This document shows positions 44,991 to 55,100 of a stretch of DNA of 64,000 nt, piece by piece (within the stretch, counting starts at the first letter, position 1; each line of letters opens with the position of its first letter). The notes below the pieces were generated by a model, which saw nothing but the letters and a program-made list of their open reading frames with translations, was not told the DNA's origin and ran no database searches. Origin of the DNA: Bacteroides faecium (GTDB taxonomy: Bacteria > Bacteroidota > Bacteroidia > Bacteroidales > Bacteroidaceae); assembly GCF_012113595.1 (NCBI RefSeq), contig NZ_CP050831.1, positions 1,178,001 through 1,242,000 of the forward strand, written 5' to 3'. A program made the position numbers and the translations under genes.

Positions 44991-46424
44991 TCATTTCACC
45001 TCATCCCATGTATCCGTCCGAAAAGGAAATGCAGCCAGTCCGAAAGTATTGCGCAACGTAATATTACCTGCATAGTTACGAAAAGCATATCGCACTGCTA
45101 CCGGCTGGCTCACTTGCTCACTCCATATTTTCACAGTCGGTGTACGGTCGACAATTTGTGCCTTAGCCGGATAAAACTTTTTATCGTCTCCTGCAATTTC
45201 AAATCCTTCCAGGTTACAGAAGGCCGGTGCAAGCCCGGCAGAAGCATTATCAAACGTGACTGTCGCCTTACCCTCTGAATAATCGACTTTTGTCATCATA
45301 GGCCCGGTAGTTGGAAGTTTACGGATGCCATATGTTTTGGTCAAGGCAAGAGTAGCCAAACGAAGTCCCACAACATTCTTCTGAGGTGGATGGATACAAA
45401 ACTCATCACCAATGTCGGTAGTAGCAATCATGCCCGAGTTAGGAATTGTTTCAAGTGCCTTTGCCTGCGCCTCTCTTAATAAGGCCGCATCAGTATCCCG
45501 ACTATCCTTATATTTATGAGGAGCTATCTGAACATAATAAAAAGGCATATCCGGAGCTTCCCATACTTCCCGCCATTGTTGAACCATCGCAGTCATCATC
45601 GAAGCATAATATTGATAATTAAAAATATTCGATTCCCCCTGGTACCAGAGAAAACCACGTGCAGTAAAGTTCTTCACAGGCCACAGCATAGTATCATACA
45701 TACACCCCAACCGGTGATGCATTCTCAACTCTGTGCTTTTGGCAGCCGCCATATCCACACCATGAACAGAAGCCAGTGTTTCCTCATTCATCCAGGACTC
45801 TATCCGGGAACCTCCCCAACTACTAATTACAAGGCCTACCGGAATATTGAGGGTTTCCGTAATTTGTCTGGCAAAGAAATAAGCAGCCGCGCTGCAAGTT
45901 ACAACAGCCTCCGGCGCGGACACTTCCCATTTCCTGCCCTCAAAATCAACCCGTCTCTCCACTTCCTTTGTCCTTGGGACAGCAATAAAGCGGATACGGT
46001 CACGATAATTACCCGCATTCAGAATCGTTTCCAGAGAATGGTCGATAGGCTGTCCAGTATTTCCCATCATACGCATATCCATATTAGACTGACCGGAACA
46101 TACCCAAACTTCTCCTATTAAAATATCCGAAAGGGTAACACCTTCTCCATCACTGATAGTGATGGAATAAGGTGTATAACTTCCGGCAGGGGTATCTACC
46201 TTAACTGTCCAACTTCCATCCTTACCTGCCGACGTCTGATAAGTCCGGTTATTCCAGGAAGTGGTGACAGTCACTTTTTTATTATCCGCCCATCCCCATA
46301 GTTTAACACTACTATTTTGTTGGAGTACCATATGATTCCCTATCATGGCGGGGAGCTTAATCTTACCCTGTGCAAATGTTAAGGACAAAAAACACAGAAC
46401 CCAAATACCAATATACCTTTTCAT
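44991..46424 (-). CDS. Sialate O-acetylesterase-like SGNH esterase (PUL4)
   Basis: The 477-residue protein has a signal peptide (LTFAQGKI) and the SIAE fold: an N-terminal beta domain (MVLQQNSSVKLWGWA), then the SGNH domain. The nucleophile is in SGQSNMD (about residues 108-114), with WYQGESN, and the Asp/His pair in the block near FCIHPPQKNV (about 350). It removes acetyl esters from sugars; despite the name, family members also deacetylate other polysaccharides. In PUL4 it probably clears acetyl groups that block the lyases. It is the last gene of the operon, 75 bases after the DUF1961-like gene. A relic of the same gene end lies at 36129. Confidence 0.9.
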   Translation of the reverse strand: MKRYIGIWVLCFLSLTFAQGKIKLPAMIGNHMVLQQNSSVKLWGWADNKKVTVTTSWNNRTYQTSAGKDGSWTVKVDTPAGSYTPYSITISDGEGVTLSDILIGEVWVCSGQSNMDMRMMGNTGQPIDHSLETILNAGNYRDRIRFIAVPRTKEVERRVDFEGRKWEVSAPEAVVTCSAAAYFFARQITETLNIPVGLVISSWGGSRIESWMNEETLASVHGVDMAAAKSTELRMHHRLGCMYDTMLWPVKNFTARGFLWYQGESNIFNYQYYASMMTAMVQQWREVWEAPDMPFYYVQIAPHKYKDSRDTDAALLREAQAKALETIPNSGMIATTDIGDEFCIHPPQKNVVGLRLATLALTKTYGIRKLPTTGPMMTKVDYSEGKATVTFDNASAGLAPAFCNLEGFEIAGDDKKFYPAKAQIVDRTPTVKIWSEQVSQPVAVRYAFRNYAGNITLRNTFGLAAFPFRTDTWDEVK

Positions 46425-46499
46425 TTTGTCTTAGATTAAATGTGGGCTAAAATTACGAACTTATCACCAAACTCATATCATAAAAAACTGTTATTGATA

Positions 46500-47303
46500 T
46501 CATTCATCCAATTGATAAACTCTGAAATTCGCATATCTCGAACTACGAGTATACATTTGTCTTAAACCTATTCGCCCTTTGTCTATCCTTGGAAAAGAAG
46601 AAGCATCAAAGTAGAAAATCCTGTCTTGTCCATCCCCCCTTACATTCATATATAATTCCGTTTCATATTTAATAAAGGTCAGATGATAAGTAACTCCAAT
46701 CTTAAACAAACCTGTATTCAGATATTCAGGCTTTAGATCCGTTCCTTCAAGTCCCTTCTCCCACTGAGGCATATACCGGCGAGCACGAATATATTCAGGC
46801 TTATTTTCTGACGCAACTCCTGTTACTGCATAACTAATGTGATAAGTGTCCATATTATTGAAATACATACTCATCCGGGGAACCTTACGGAGTTCATTCC
46901 ACTTGAATATATCTTTAACAAATGGTTTTCTTCCTGCCCCTTGCGCCTGAATATAGAGTATATTCACACAATAATACCCGGAAGAATCCAGCCTCGTAAA
47001 ATCATATTCTATTTTCAAGTTCCCTTTGAATTCCTCTTTTGTCCACAATACCAAGTGATCGGCATCTACATAAGCTCTTCCGCCTGCATACATTTCCAGT
47101 CGCCCGTCTTTCTGGATTATCTTGGCATTTTCTCCATCCAGATGCCATTTCTCCGACCATGCATGTCGGAAATTATCTTCAAAAACCAGTCGTGCCGGTT
47201 TCTCTGATAATATATCGAATCGCTTTTGTTGCTCGTTTTGCTGCCCCCATACTATCCAACAGGGGCACAGCAAAAAGAACAAACCAAGAATCATCTTTTT
47301 CAT
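46500..47303 (-). CDS. Secreted DUF1961-like jelly-roll protein (PUL4)
   Basis: The 267-residue protein has a signal peptide (CWIVWGQQ) and one concanavalin-like domain with strands such as LVFEDNF, WHLDGENAKI, GRLEMYAGG and FKGNLKIEYDF, ending GRIGLRQMYTRSSRYANFRVY. This looks like the DUF1961/YesU family; YesU is encoded in a rhamnogalacturonan cluster of Bacillus. No catalytic residues are established to my knowledge. It may bind or cut the PUL4 polysaccharide. It lies 24 bases after the double-BACON protein gene. Confidence 0.7.
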   Translation of the reverse strand: MKKMILGLFFLLCPCWIVWGQQNEQQKRFDILSEKPARLVFEDNFRHAWSEKWHLDGENAKIIQKDGRLEMYAGGRAYVDADHLVLWTKEEFKGNLKIEYDFTRLDSSGYYCVNILYIQAQGAGRKPFVKDIFKWNELRKVPRMSMYFNNMDTYHISYAVTGVASENKPEYIRARRYMPQWEKGLEGTDLKPEYLNTGLFKIGVTYHLTFIKYETELYMNVRGDGQDRIFYFDASSFPRIDKGRIGLRQMYTRSSRYANFRVYQLDE

Positions 47304-47327
47304 CTTCCACTCCGTACTATAAGATTC

Positions 47328-48572
47328 CTATGGGTTCAGTACCAAACTCATATCATCTAAGAATGGTTGCTGATGTCCATTCCTTCTCCACACAATATAT
47401 ACTTCTGTCTTTCCGGCAGGCATAGTAAATGTGTAAGATACTTTTTTATGCTCATCGGAACTGCTTAAGACTCCATCAGAGGCGGCAACATATCCAAAAG
47501 TTACTTCCGGTGCCAATGGATTGGACAAATTCGAAATATCAGCAGCATCAACAACGGCTCCCAACCTGATATTTCCAGTCTGTACCATATCTTTTTCCGG
47601 CGGAGTTTTATACCAGAAAGAGAATGTATACGATTTACCGGGTATCAATCCACTTAGTTTTCTCCATAACCAATTCAAGGAGTTTGCTTGCTCGTTATCG
47701 CGCATACGTAAGAATAAATATGACGCCCCAGTGCGAGGTGTAGGAGAACCCGCTGAAACCCTGATAGCGGTATTGTTAGCTCCAAATTTACCAATACCTT
47801 CCGTATTCGAGCCACCCCATTCTCCCAAAGCAGGCCAAAACTTGTTGGTAGTGATTCTTTCGAAGCTGTAATCTTCCTCCGGAGTGTCCAGTAAATTCAC
47901 ACCACCCATAGCTTCGGTCTGCTGTACGATTTCTACCGTTTTGATTAATCCTTGGGCTGCAATGGTGATGATTCCTTCTCGAATTTCATCCCCTTCATTC
48001 GTATCTACTACGAAATCCAATGTGCCGTCTTCCAATCCTGAAGTCGCATTACTGAAAGAAATCCAGTCCACATCGACGGAAGCTTCCCATCTTACATTAC
48101 AAACAAAGGATATAGACTGGTTGCCTCCTTCGAAGCCTAATTTGAGGGGACTCTTAGTAGTAATCTCCAATTGAGGAGTTGAAGTATCCCTATATTTCTG
48201 AGTGATACTCAACGTTTTCTTCAATTCACCGGCAACAAGGGTAATAGTTCCTGTCCTGTCTGCTCCTTCTTCATTCTTTGCAATCCGGGCATCTATCGTG
48301 GCACTTTGGCTACCGCTTGTTTCATCCAATGTAATCCAGGATGCATCCGTAGATGCTTTCCAATCCAGATTACAAAGAAATTCTACTTGTATAGCTCCCC
48401 CATACGTACTCAATCCGTCTATAGGCTCCGTTATTATATAAAGAGCCGGTTTATTTTTCACTTCATCATCATCACAAGACTGTAACAAACTGATGGCCAA
48501 AAGCAAAAGCCATATATACGTACCAGCTATCTTGAATGATTTGCTCAAATGGCATAAAGTATGTTCTTTCAT
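47328..48572 (-). CDS. Lipoprotein with two BACON domains and a C-terminal carbohydrate-binding-like domain (PUL4)
   Basis: The 414-residue lipoprotein (ISLLQSCDDDE) has two BACON Ig-like domains (about 47-127 and 135-220; signatures FLCNLDWKASTDASWITL and FVCNVRWEASVDVDWISF). The C-terminal domain (about 235-414) has a CBM4/9-type pattern: YLFLRMRD, GLIPGKSYTFSFWYKT, and DDMSLVLNP at the end. BACON domains act as spacers or mucin/glycan-contact modules in Bacteroides surface proteins. It is probably the surface glycan-binding protein of PUL4, although it lies apart from SusD. Confidence 0.82.
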   Translation of the reverse strand: MKEHTLCHLSKSFKIAGTYIWLLLLAISLLQSCDDDEVKNKPALYIITEPIDGLSTYGGAIQVEFLCNLDWKASTDASWITLDETSGSQSATIDARIAKNEEGADRTGTITLVAGELKKTLSITQKYRDTSTPQLEITTKSPLKLGFEGGNQSISFVCNVRWEASVDVDWISFSNATSGLEDGTLDFVVDTNEGDEIREGIITIAAQGLIKTVEIVQQTEAMGGVNLLDTPEEDYSFERITTNKFWPALGEWGGSNTEGIGKFGANNTAIRVSAGSPTPRTGASYLFLRMRDNEQANSLNWLWRKLSGLIPGKSYTFSFWYKTPPEKDMVQTGNIRLGAVVDAADISNLSNPLAPEVTFGYVAASDGVLSSSDEHKKVSYTFTMPAGKTEVYIVWRRNGHQQPFLDDMSLVLNP

Positions 48573-48589
48573 AATCTATCGCTTTTAAA

Positions 48590-50074
48590 TTAGTTATCAA
48601 TTACCGCCGAAAGAAACCGGGTGTATCCCAACAAATCCATATAGGCTGATTCTCTATTGAAGACACCGGAATTTATTAATTGCTTAACAGGCTCGCTGTC
48701 GGGATAATATCGAAGCCCCATTTCATACATGCCCGGATTGTCACCGGCTTTTGCAATGCGTTCGGTTTCACCGCAATAATATCCACCTTTGATGCACGAG
48801 TCCATCATCCTGTAATAATCGCTATAATATTCGAAAGAATAACGCAGATTTTCTCCTGTCGGAGCCGTGTATGCAAATAAATCCCGACCATTATTATGGC
48901 ACATCCTGGCATTCACAGACAACAATGTCAATGTTAAATGAGTATATTGCAGCCCTTTCAACGGTGCCGTATCATGACGATAGCGGTCGTAGATTTCACC
49001 TTTCACAGGAACCGGAGCTCCTGCCTTTTCTCTTGGACAAGGAGTATCCCCATCCATAAATATACATCCGGCCAATAATTCATATACATCCCTCGGATTA
49101 GAAGGGTCATCTATGGCAAACTGAATCAATTCATCATTGTCCGTTACCAGACCGAGCATCAAGAAGCCCATCGTATGAGCAACTACATGATTCTGATAAT
49201 ACTGCTTATTAAAATAATCATTATTCTCCCATTTCTCCAGGCTATTCATTCCCTCTCTATAGATTACTTGGAACCAATCGGTTATAATCTTCTTCGTCTC
49301 TTCATCCATGACATTCTCAGCCAACAACATATCATAAGCACAGAACATCGGATACATTCCTCTGGTGAGATACATGGCACTACCCGCATCCGCCACATAG
49401 GTGATGTTCTGGCATGCTTCAGCCCAAGCCTTTATAATCTCAATTGATTTTTGAGCGTACCTCTTATCTTGTGTGAACCAATAAGCCATAGCTAAATCAC
49501 GGGAGTTTGACCCGGGGGTATAAATAGCTGTAATAAACTGGGCGGGATCTTGTCCCGTATAAGGACTAGCTGTATAAGTAAGAGCTTTATTACAACGACT
49601 CATCAAGTTATTGTAAGTCCTGGTTATGTCCGCCGAACGATTTTCCTCAATCATACTTTTGATATTCAGCAATTCTTCTTTTGTATAAAGCAGAGAAGGA
49701 TGCCTATGCTCAATATTAATCGTTTTTATAGATTGTACTACCTTTATTATTTCGGCATTACTTCCGCAAGTAATTGAAAGTTGGCCGATACGCTCCTTCT
49801 CTGATGTGTTTTTATCTACACTGATTCTGATAATAGCGTTCCCATTCCCTTCTGTCGGGCTCTCAAATTTTATCCATCCCACATCTGACGAGATAGTCCA
49901 TTTATCATAGCAAATAAATTTAATCAATTCTTTCCCACCCACATATCCTATCTTGACAGAACTATCCGACACCATAGATATTTCCGTATTTTTTGCATCA
50001 TCATTGCATGCTAAAAGCATCTGTGCCATTAGCAACAATGTCAGAATGATTGAATGCTTATATTCTATTTTCAT
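48590..50074 (-). CDS. BACON-domain plus alginate_lyase-fold lipoprotein, polysaccharide lyase candidate (PUL4)
   Basis: The 494-residue lipoprotein (QMLLACNDDA) has one BACON domain (about 35-115) fused to an all-alpha alginate_lyase-type domain (about 122-494). The catalytic part shares with the protein at 55306 the motifs NDYF-KQYYQNH-VA, GEI-DRYRH and AP-GENL, with about the same spacing, so the two are paralogues. The conserved QNH and RYRH stretches are likely active-site parts. The BACON domain should hold the enzyme away from the membrane on the cell surface, while the 55306 protein, with a plain signal peptide, is periplasmic. PL family not assigned. Confidence 0.78.
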   Translation of the reverse strand: MKIEYKHSIILTLLLMAQMLLACNDDAKNTEISMVSDSSVKIGYVGGKELIKFICYDKWTISSDVGWIKFESPTEGNGNAIIRISVDKNTSEKERIGQLSITCGSNAEIIKVVQSIKTINIEHRHPSLLYTKEELLNIKSMIEENRSADITRTYNNLMSRCNKALTYTASPYTGQDPAQFITAIYTPGSNSRDLAMAYWFTQDKRYAQKSIEIIKAWAEACQNITYVADAGSAMYLTRGMYPMFCAYDMLLAENVMDEETKKIITDWFQVIYREGMNSLEKWENNDYFNKQYYQNHVVAHTMGFLMLGLVTDNDELIQFAIDDPSNPRDVYELLAGCIFMDGDTPCPREKAGAPVPVKGEIYDRYRHDTAPLKGLQYTHLTLTLLSVNARMCHNNGRDLFAYTAPTGENLRYSFEYYSDYYRMMDSCIKGGYYCGETERIAKAGDNPGMYEMGLRYYPDSEPVKQLINSGVFNRESAYMDLLGYTRFLSAVIDN

Positions 50075-50103
50075 AATCTATTTCATTTTGATTGTTTACA
50101 TTC

Positions 50104-50415
50104 CTACTCCATATAAAATACTTCTTCCAATGAAATGCTTACCGGTGAATTGTCCGGATTGACTTCCATTATATCCGCCATATAATCCCACCATCGTTTC
50201 ACGATCTCATTCTCTCCCATATCTTGTGAACCTGCACCGTTATTTTTTTGTACAGCATACAATATATTCGTTTCTTTATCCCAAAATATAGAATAGTCAG
50301 AGACACCGTTAGCTTTCAAAAGCTTTACTAACTCAGGCCATATTTCACTATGCCGTTTTTGATACTCTTTTTCAAATCCGGCTTTCAGATACATTTTAAA
50401 TGCTTCTCTTTTCAT
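50104..50415 (-). CDS. rhaM: L-rhamnose mutarotase (PUL4)
   Basis: The 103-residue cytoplasmic protein has the RhaM length and pattern. Tyr18 and His22 (EYQKRHSEIW) are at the positions of the Tyr18/His22 pair of the E. coli enzyme, and RWWDYM near residue 75 is also typical. It interconverts the anomers of L-rhamnose (and perhaps of L-fucose-like sugars). There is no signal peptide, so it would act after import. It lies between SusD and the BACON-lyase gene, 29 and 39 bases from each. A cytoplasmic enzyme inside a block of export genes points to rhamnose as a component of the PUL4 substrate. Confidence 0.9.
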   Translation of the reverse strand: MKREAFKMYLKAGFEKEYQKRHSEIWPELVKLLKANGVSDYSIFWDKETNILYAVQKNNGAGSQDMGENEIVKRWWDYMADIMEVNPDNSPVSISLEEVFYME

Positions 50416-50454
50416 CGTTTACTCAATTTGTTTGCAACTAAGACTAAATGCGAA

Positions 50455-52176
50455 TCACCAACCCGGATTATTCGGTTTCAAAGCCGGATTTCGTTGAATC
50501 TCTTCACTGGGGATAGGCCATAAATAATCCCTGTCGGTAAACTTGCGTGTGAAACGAACTTCTCCGGTAAAGTCTTTCTCTTGCCGATTGTTCAAGTATT
50601 GCACAGCTAGCCCCCAACGCCTCAAGTCACTGAAGCGATGCCCTTCACCTATAAGTTCTACCGCGCGTTCCTTCATAATACGTTCGGACATTTCTTCCTT
50701 TTCGGTTACTTGTAACCATGCCGGACCACTATTCAGCCCCGGCATTTTGGTAGACTGCCTGTTTCGTACCTTATTCAATTCAACGATAGCCTTTTCCAGT
50801 TGATTATCCTCATTATAAGCCTCTGCCAACATTAACAATACATCTGCGAAACGAATGACGGGGAAATTAATAGGAGTATGATTACGGTTCGTAATTGCCC
50901 CTCCCATGTCTTCAATAGGAACAAACTTACGGTAAAAATAAACATTCCACCCCCTGTCATTCTGTATAAAACCATTAGCCACGGTTGTTCCTGCAGCAAT
51001 GGCATACAACTGTCTCTTAGCTCCCGTTCCTACAATATAGCCATTATAATAAGAATACGGCACTATCAGGGATTGCATCATTCGCGGATCCCTGCCCCTA
51101 TAGATATTACCTAATAATGCCGTATCCGGTATGGTTTCCAGTTTCTGCTTCGAGGAGTTCAACGTAGCCAGAAAAGCCTTTTTCTTCACTGCATCATTCT
51201 CATTATATCCCGGGATATGATTATTCCAATCGAACGGCTGACCATCCTTCTCCTCATACATATCTGCCAATGTCACAGATGGCATACAGGTGGCCCGGCC
51301 TCCTCCATAAGAGCCACGGGTTCCATATAAAGTGCACAATGCCATTCCATACAAATTATCAGTAGTACCCTTATTCTGAATGGCAAATATAGTTTCATTA
51401 TCATTCGGCACCGGCCCCGCCGAAGTGAACAGGGCTGAATAATCCGGATACAATTTATAACCATACTGATTGGTTTTATTATAAACAATCTCCTCAAAAT
51501 CTTCTATCGCCTTCTTCCAATCCTTCATATACAGATATGTCTTTCCACGCAAAGCATAAGCCGCCCCTTTTGTTGCCCTGCCATAATCAGACGCATCCCA
51601 TTTGAGAGGAAGATTCGTTACGGCAAATGTCAGGTCTTTAATGATAAACGCCCACACTTCTTCTCTGGAACTACGAGGCAACAACATTTCATTGAATGAC
51701 TCGGAAACTTCCCAACTTTCGTCGTAAACAGGTACTCCCCCGAAAAAGTCTGCCAGATGGAAATAATACAATGCCCTCAAGAAACGGGCTTCACCTAAAA
51801 TACGATTCTTTACCGTCTCGTCAATTGCCATGCCCGACACATTCTTGACAACCGTATTGGCACGTTGAATGCCATCATAAGTATCTTGCCAGTTTTGCAC
51901 AAGAAAATCATAGGCACCGTTATAAGTCCCTTGTTCAACCGGACCGCCAGGCCCTTGAGCAATATCAGAATAAGTATCAAATAACGGCATATATCCATAA
52001 GCCCCATTATTCTTTAACTGGGCATATACTCCCATCACTCCCGACTTGGCATCAGCCTCGGTTTTCCAATAGTTGCCTTGAGCCACTTTATCGTAGGGAG
52101 CCACATCCAAATCATAACAGCTGCTCAATCCCAATATAAGGGAAAATGCTGCAACAATATATTTTGTTGTTTTCAT
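50455..52176 (-). CDS. SusD-family lipoprotein (PUL4)
   Basis: The 573-residue lipoprotein (ILGLSSCYDLDVAPYD) is a typical SusD: YWKTEADAKSGVMGVYAQL near 40, RFLRALYYFHLADFFGGVPVYD in two parts near 135, KERAVELIGEGHRFSDLRRW near 525, and PIPSEEIQRNPALKPNNPGW at the end. It lies 12 bases after SusC. It should bind the PUL4 oligosaccharide at the mouth of the transporter. Confidence 0.95.
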   Translation of the reverse strand: MKTTKYIVAAFSLILGLSSCYDLDVAPYDKVAQGNYWKTEADAKSGVMGVYAQLKNNGAYGYMPLFDTYSDIAQGPGGPVEQGTYNGAYDFLVQNWQDTYDGIQRANTVVKNVSGMAIDETVKNRILGEARFLRALYYFHLADFFGGVPVYDESWEVSESFNEMLLPRSSREEVWAFIIKDLTFAVTNLPLKWDASDYGRATKGAAYALRGKTYLYMKDWKKAIEDFEEIVYNKTNQYGYKLYPDYSALFTSAGPVPNDNETIFAIQNKGTTDNLYGMALCTLYGTRGSYGGGRATCMPSVTLADMYEEKDGQPFDWNNHIPGYNENDAVKKKAFLATLNSSKQKLETIPDTALLGNIYRGRDPRMMQSLIVPYSYYNGYIVGTGAKRQLYAIAAGTTVANGFIQNDRGWNVYFYRKFVPIEDMGGAITNRNHTPINFPVIRFADVLLMLAEAYNEDNQLEKAIVELNKVRNRQSTKMPGLNSGPAWLQVTEKEEMSERIMKERAVELIGEGHRFSDLRRWGLAVQYLNNRQEKDFTGEVRFTRKFTDRDYLWPIPSEEIQRNPALKPNNPGW

Positions 52177-52188
52177 AATAATAGTTTT

Positions 52189-55100
52189 TTAAAATACCAC
52201 ATTTACACCCACTGTCACTTGTTTCATCGTCGGATAAGTTGTTCCGTTTATTTCCGGATCGATACCTTTGTAAGAAGTAAACGTCAGCATATTCTCCAAG
52301 CTCGTATATATGCGAAGCTGTGATATATCCAGTCTCTGAAGGAGTTTCTTCGGAAGTTTATAACCAACCTGGACATTCTTCAAACGCAAATACGATTTAT
52401 TATGCACCCAAAAATCGCTCGGCTGAGTATTCTTTGTATCCAAGTTAGTAAGTAATCTCGGATATTTGGCATCAGTTCTCCCTTCTCTCCAAGCACCTTC
52501 GGCGATTTCTTTGTTTATCACACTTCCGTAATCAATACATCCTCTATAGAACTTATCTTGCCAATATCTTTTTATCCCGGCATTCCCCTGAAACAAACAG
52601 GCAAAATCGAATCCATTCCACTCTGCTCCGAATGAGAATCCATAAGTGAAGCGGGGAGCGAGGCCATGTCCTACCGCATATTTATCATTGTCATCGATGA
52701 TTCCGTCACCATTGATATCCTTATATAAAAAGTCTCCTTTTTGCGGGGTTCCATACGAGGCGAACGGATTGACACGTTGCCCGGTAGCAGGATCAATAGG
52801 CGCATCCTTAATCATCTTCTCGACAAATAACATATCTTCATCTGTTTGAAGAATACGGTCAACAGCCAGCACATATTGGATATTGATAGGATATCCTTCC
52901 TGAATCATGTTCGTTCCCGTTATCGATCTTTCTTCTCCCTTGAAACGCGTCACTTCATTGTCTATGAAGGTAAAATTACCTCCCACAAAATAATCGACCT
53001 TTCCAATCTTATGATTCCACTTCAAGTTCATCTCGATACCTCTGTTTCTGACTCTCGCAGCATTTTGTGTAGGAATGGACGCATTCCCGACAAGTAACGG
53101 TGCCGGAAGGTCGATAAGAATATCACGAGTATCTTTATTGAAGACATCAATCGTTCCATCCAGTTTCGAACCGAAGAGATTGAAATCAAGCCCGATATTA
53201 GTAACATAGGTCGTTTCCCAAGACACCATCGCATTGGCCAGTTGTGTTTGCGCCAATCCCTGCATGACAGCATTTCCCAAGATATAATTATCCTTGTTAT
53301 ATACAGACTGGTATTCATAATTATCCACAGCATTATTACCCAACGCTCCCCATGAAAGTCTCAACTTCATCATATTGATCCACTTGACAGACTTCAGGAA
53401 ATTCTCCTCTGACATGCGCCAACCTAAAGAGAAAGAAGGGAATGTCCCCCATCGATGATCCTTATGGAAACGGGAAGAGCCGTCGCGACGTATGTTTCCT
53501 TCGAATAGATATTTATCCGCCCATGACAAATTGATTCGCCCAAAGTAAGAACGCATCACCCAATCGGTTGCCGCCCCGCTAGTCTCCGAATCACCGGTAG
53601 CACCATTTATAACAGAGAGATTATCAGCAAGAAGGTCATAGCGCTTAGCTTCAAACCATTTCACATTGTCTTTCTCCTGACTGGCGCCTGCCAACACTCC
53701 TACATCCAGCTTGTCAAAGAATGTTTTTTGGAAACGCGCAACTACATCCGCCACATGATGTGTGTTTGTCCAGTTCTTATTCCTCACATACGTTTTGCCG
53801 GCAGCCAGTTGCGTTATCGTATTAGTCTGAAAACTCCAACGGTCAGCATAATCAGGGGTTTCTTCTTCTTGTGTGTTATTGCGACGGTAAGTGTAGGATG
53901 CTTCTATATTTAAACCTTTGAAAACTTTTATATTTCCCCAAAACCGGGAAGTGATATTATTAACTTCTATATTTCCCTGATACATGTTCAAATGATAAAG
54001 AGGGCTCTGCACCTGCTGGTTCTCTTCCGGATTTTCAACAGCCCCATACCTGCCGTCGGGATGACGATAAACAATACCCGGATTAGCTATCTTATCAAAT
54101 AATGAACTCATATATTTAGACCCCATCTCAGCATCCGACTTGAGCCCGCTGATATTCATACCTAACGTTATCCAAGGTTTCAATTCTGCATTCACATTAA
54201 GACGGGCTGAAAATCTCTCATAGGCCGAATTCTCCACAATACCCGGATTACTCAGATAAGCAACAGAACCGAAGACTTTCAATTTCCGGTTTCCAACCGA
54301 GAATGACAAATTATGGTTAGTAGATACCCCGGTTGAAAATATTTCATCTGCCCAATTTGTGTTTGGATATAGATAAGGCTCATTGGGATGTACACGCCAT
54401 TCTGCTATTTTCCGTTCCGAATATAAAGGCATTGCAGTGGGGTCAACATTATATGCCGCCTCATTGTAATATTCCATATAATCCGCATAGTTATTCACAG
54501 TCTTAATTGTATTAGAAGGCTTTTGAAATGAAACATATCCATTGTAAGAAATAGATGCCTTACCCTCCGAACCTTTCTTGGTAGTTATAAGAATAACTCC
54601 ATTTGCTGCCCTTGAACCGTAAATAGCTGATGAGGAAGCGTCTTTCAACACGGAAATAGATTCCACATCCTGCGGATTGACTTCGTTGATATTGCCTTCC
54701 GCCCCATCAATTATAACAAGCGGAGAAGAGTTGTTCAGCGTTCCCTGCCCTCTGACAAGCAATGTCGCTCCGTCATTATTAGGACGGGCCGAACCCTGAT
54801 TGACATATAATCCGGAGCTCAATCCTGCTAAACCGGTTGATAGGCTTGTCATCGGACGGCTTTCGGCCTGTTCTATCAGATTCACAGTAGATACCGAACC
54901 TGTTAGATTCACCTTTTTTTGAGTGGCGTAGCCCACCACAACAACTTCTTCCAATGCCTTGCCGTCTTCTGTCAAAATAATGGTTGCACCATTAGCCTTT
55001 GACGCTTCCATTTCCTGTCGGGCATATCCTATATACGAAAATAGGAGTACATCTTTCTCCTGAGCCCTTATGGAGAACAAACCGTCCATATCAGTGATAG

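Noticed and set aside
44991..46424. Sialic acid catabolism
   Set aside because: No sialidase, lyase or sialate transporter is near; the SIAE fold also deacetylates other polysaccharides, and the context is uronate and rhamnose.
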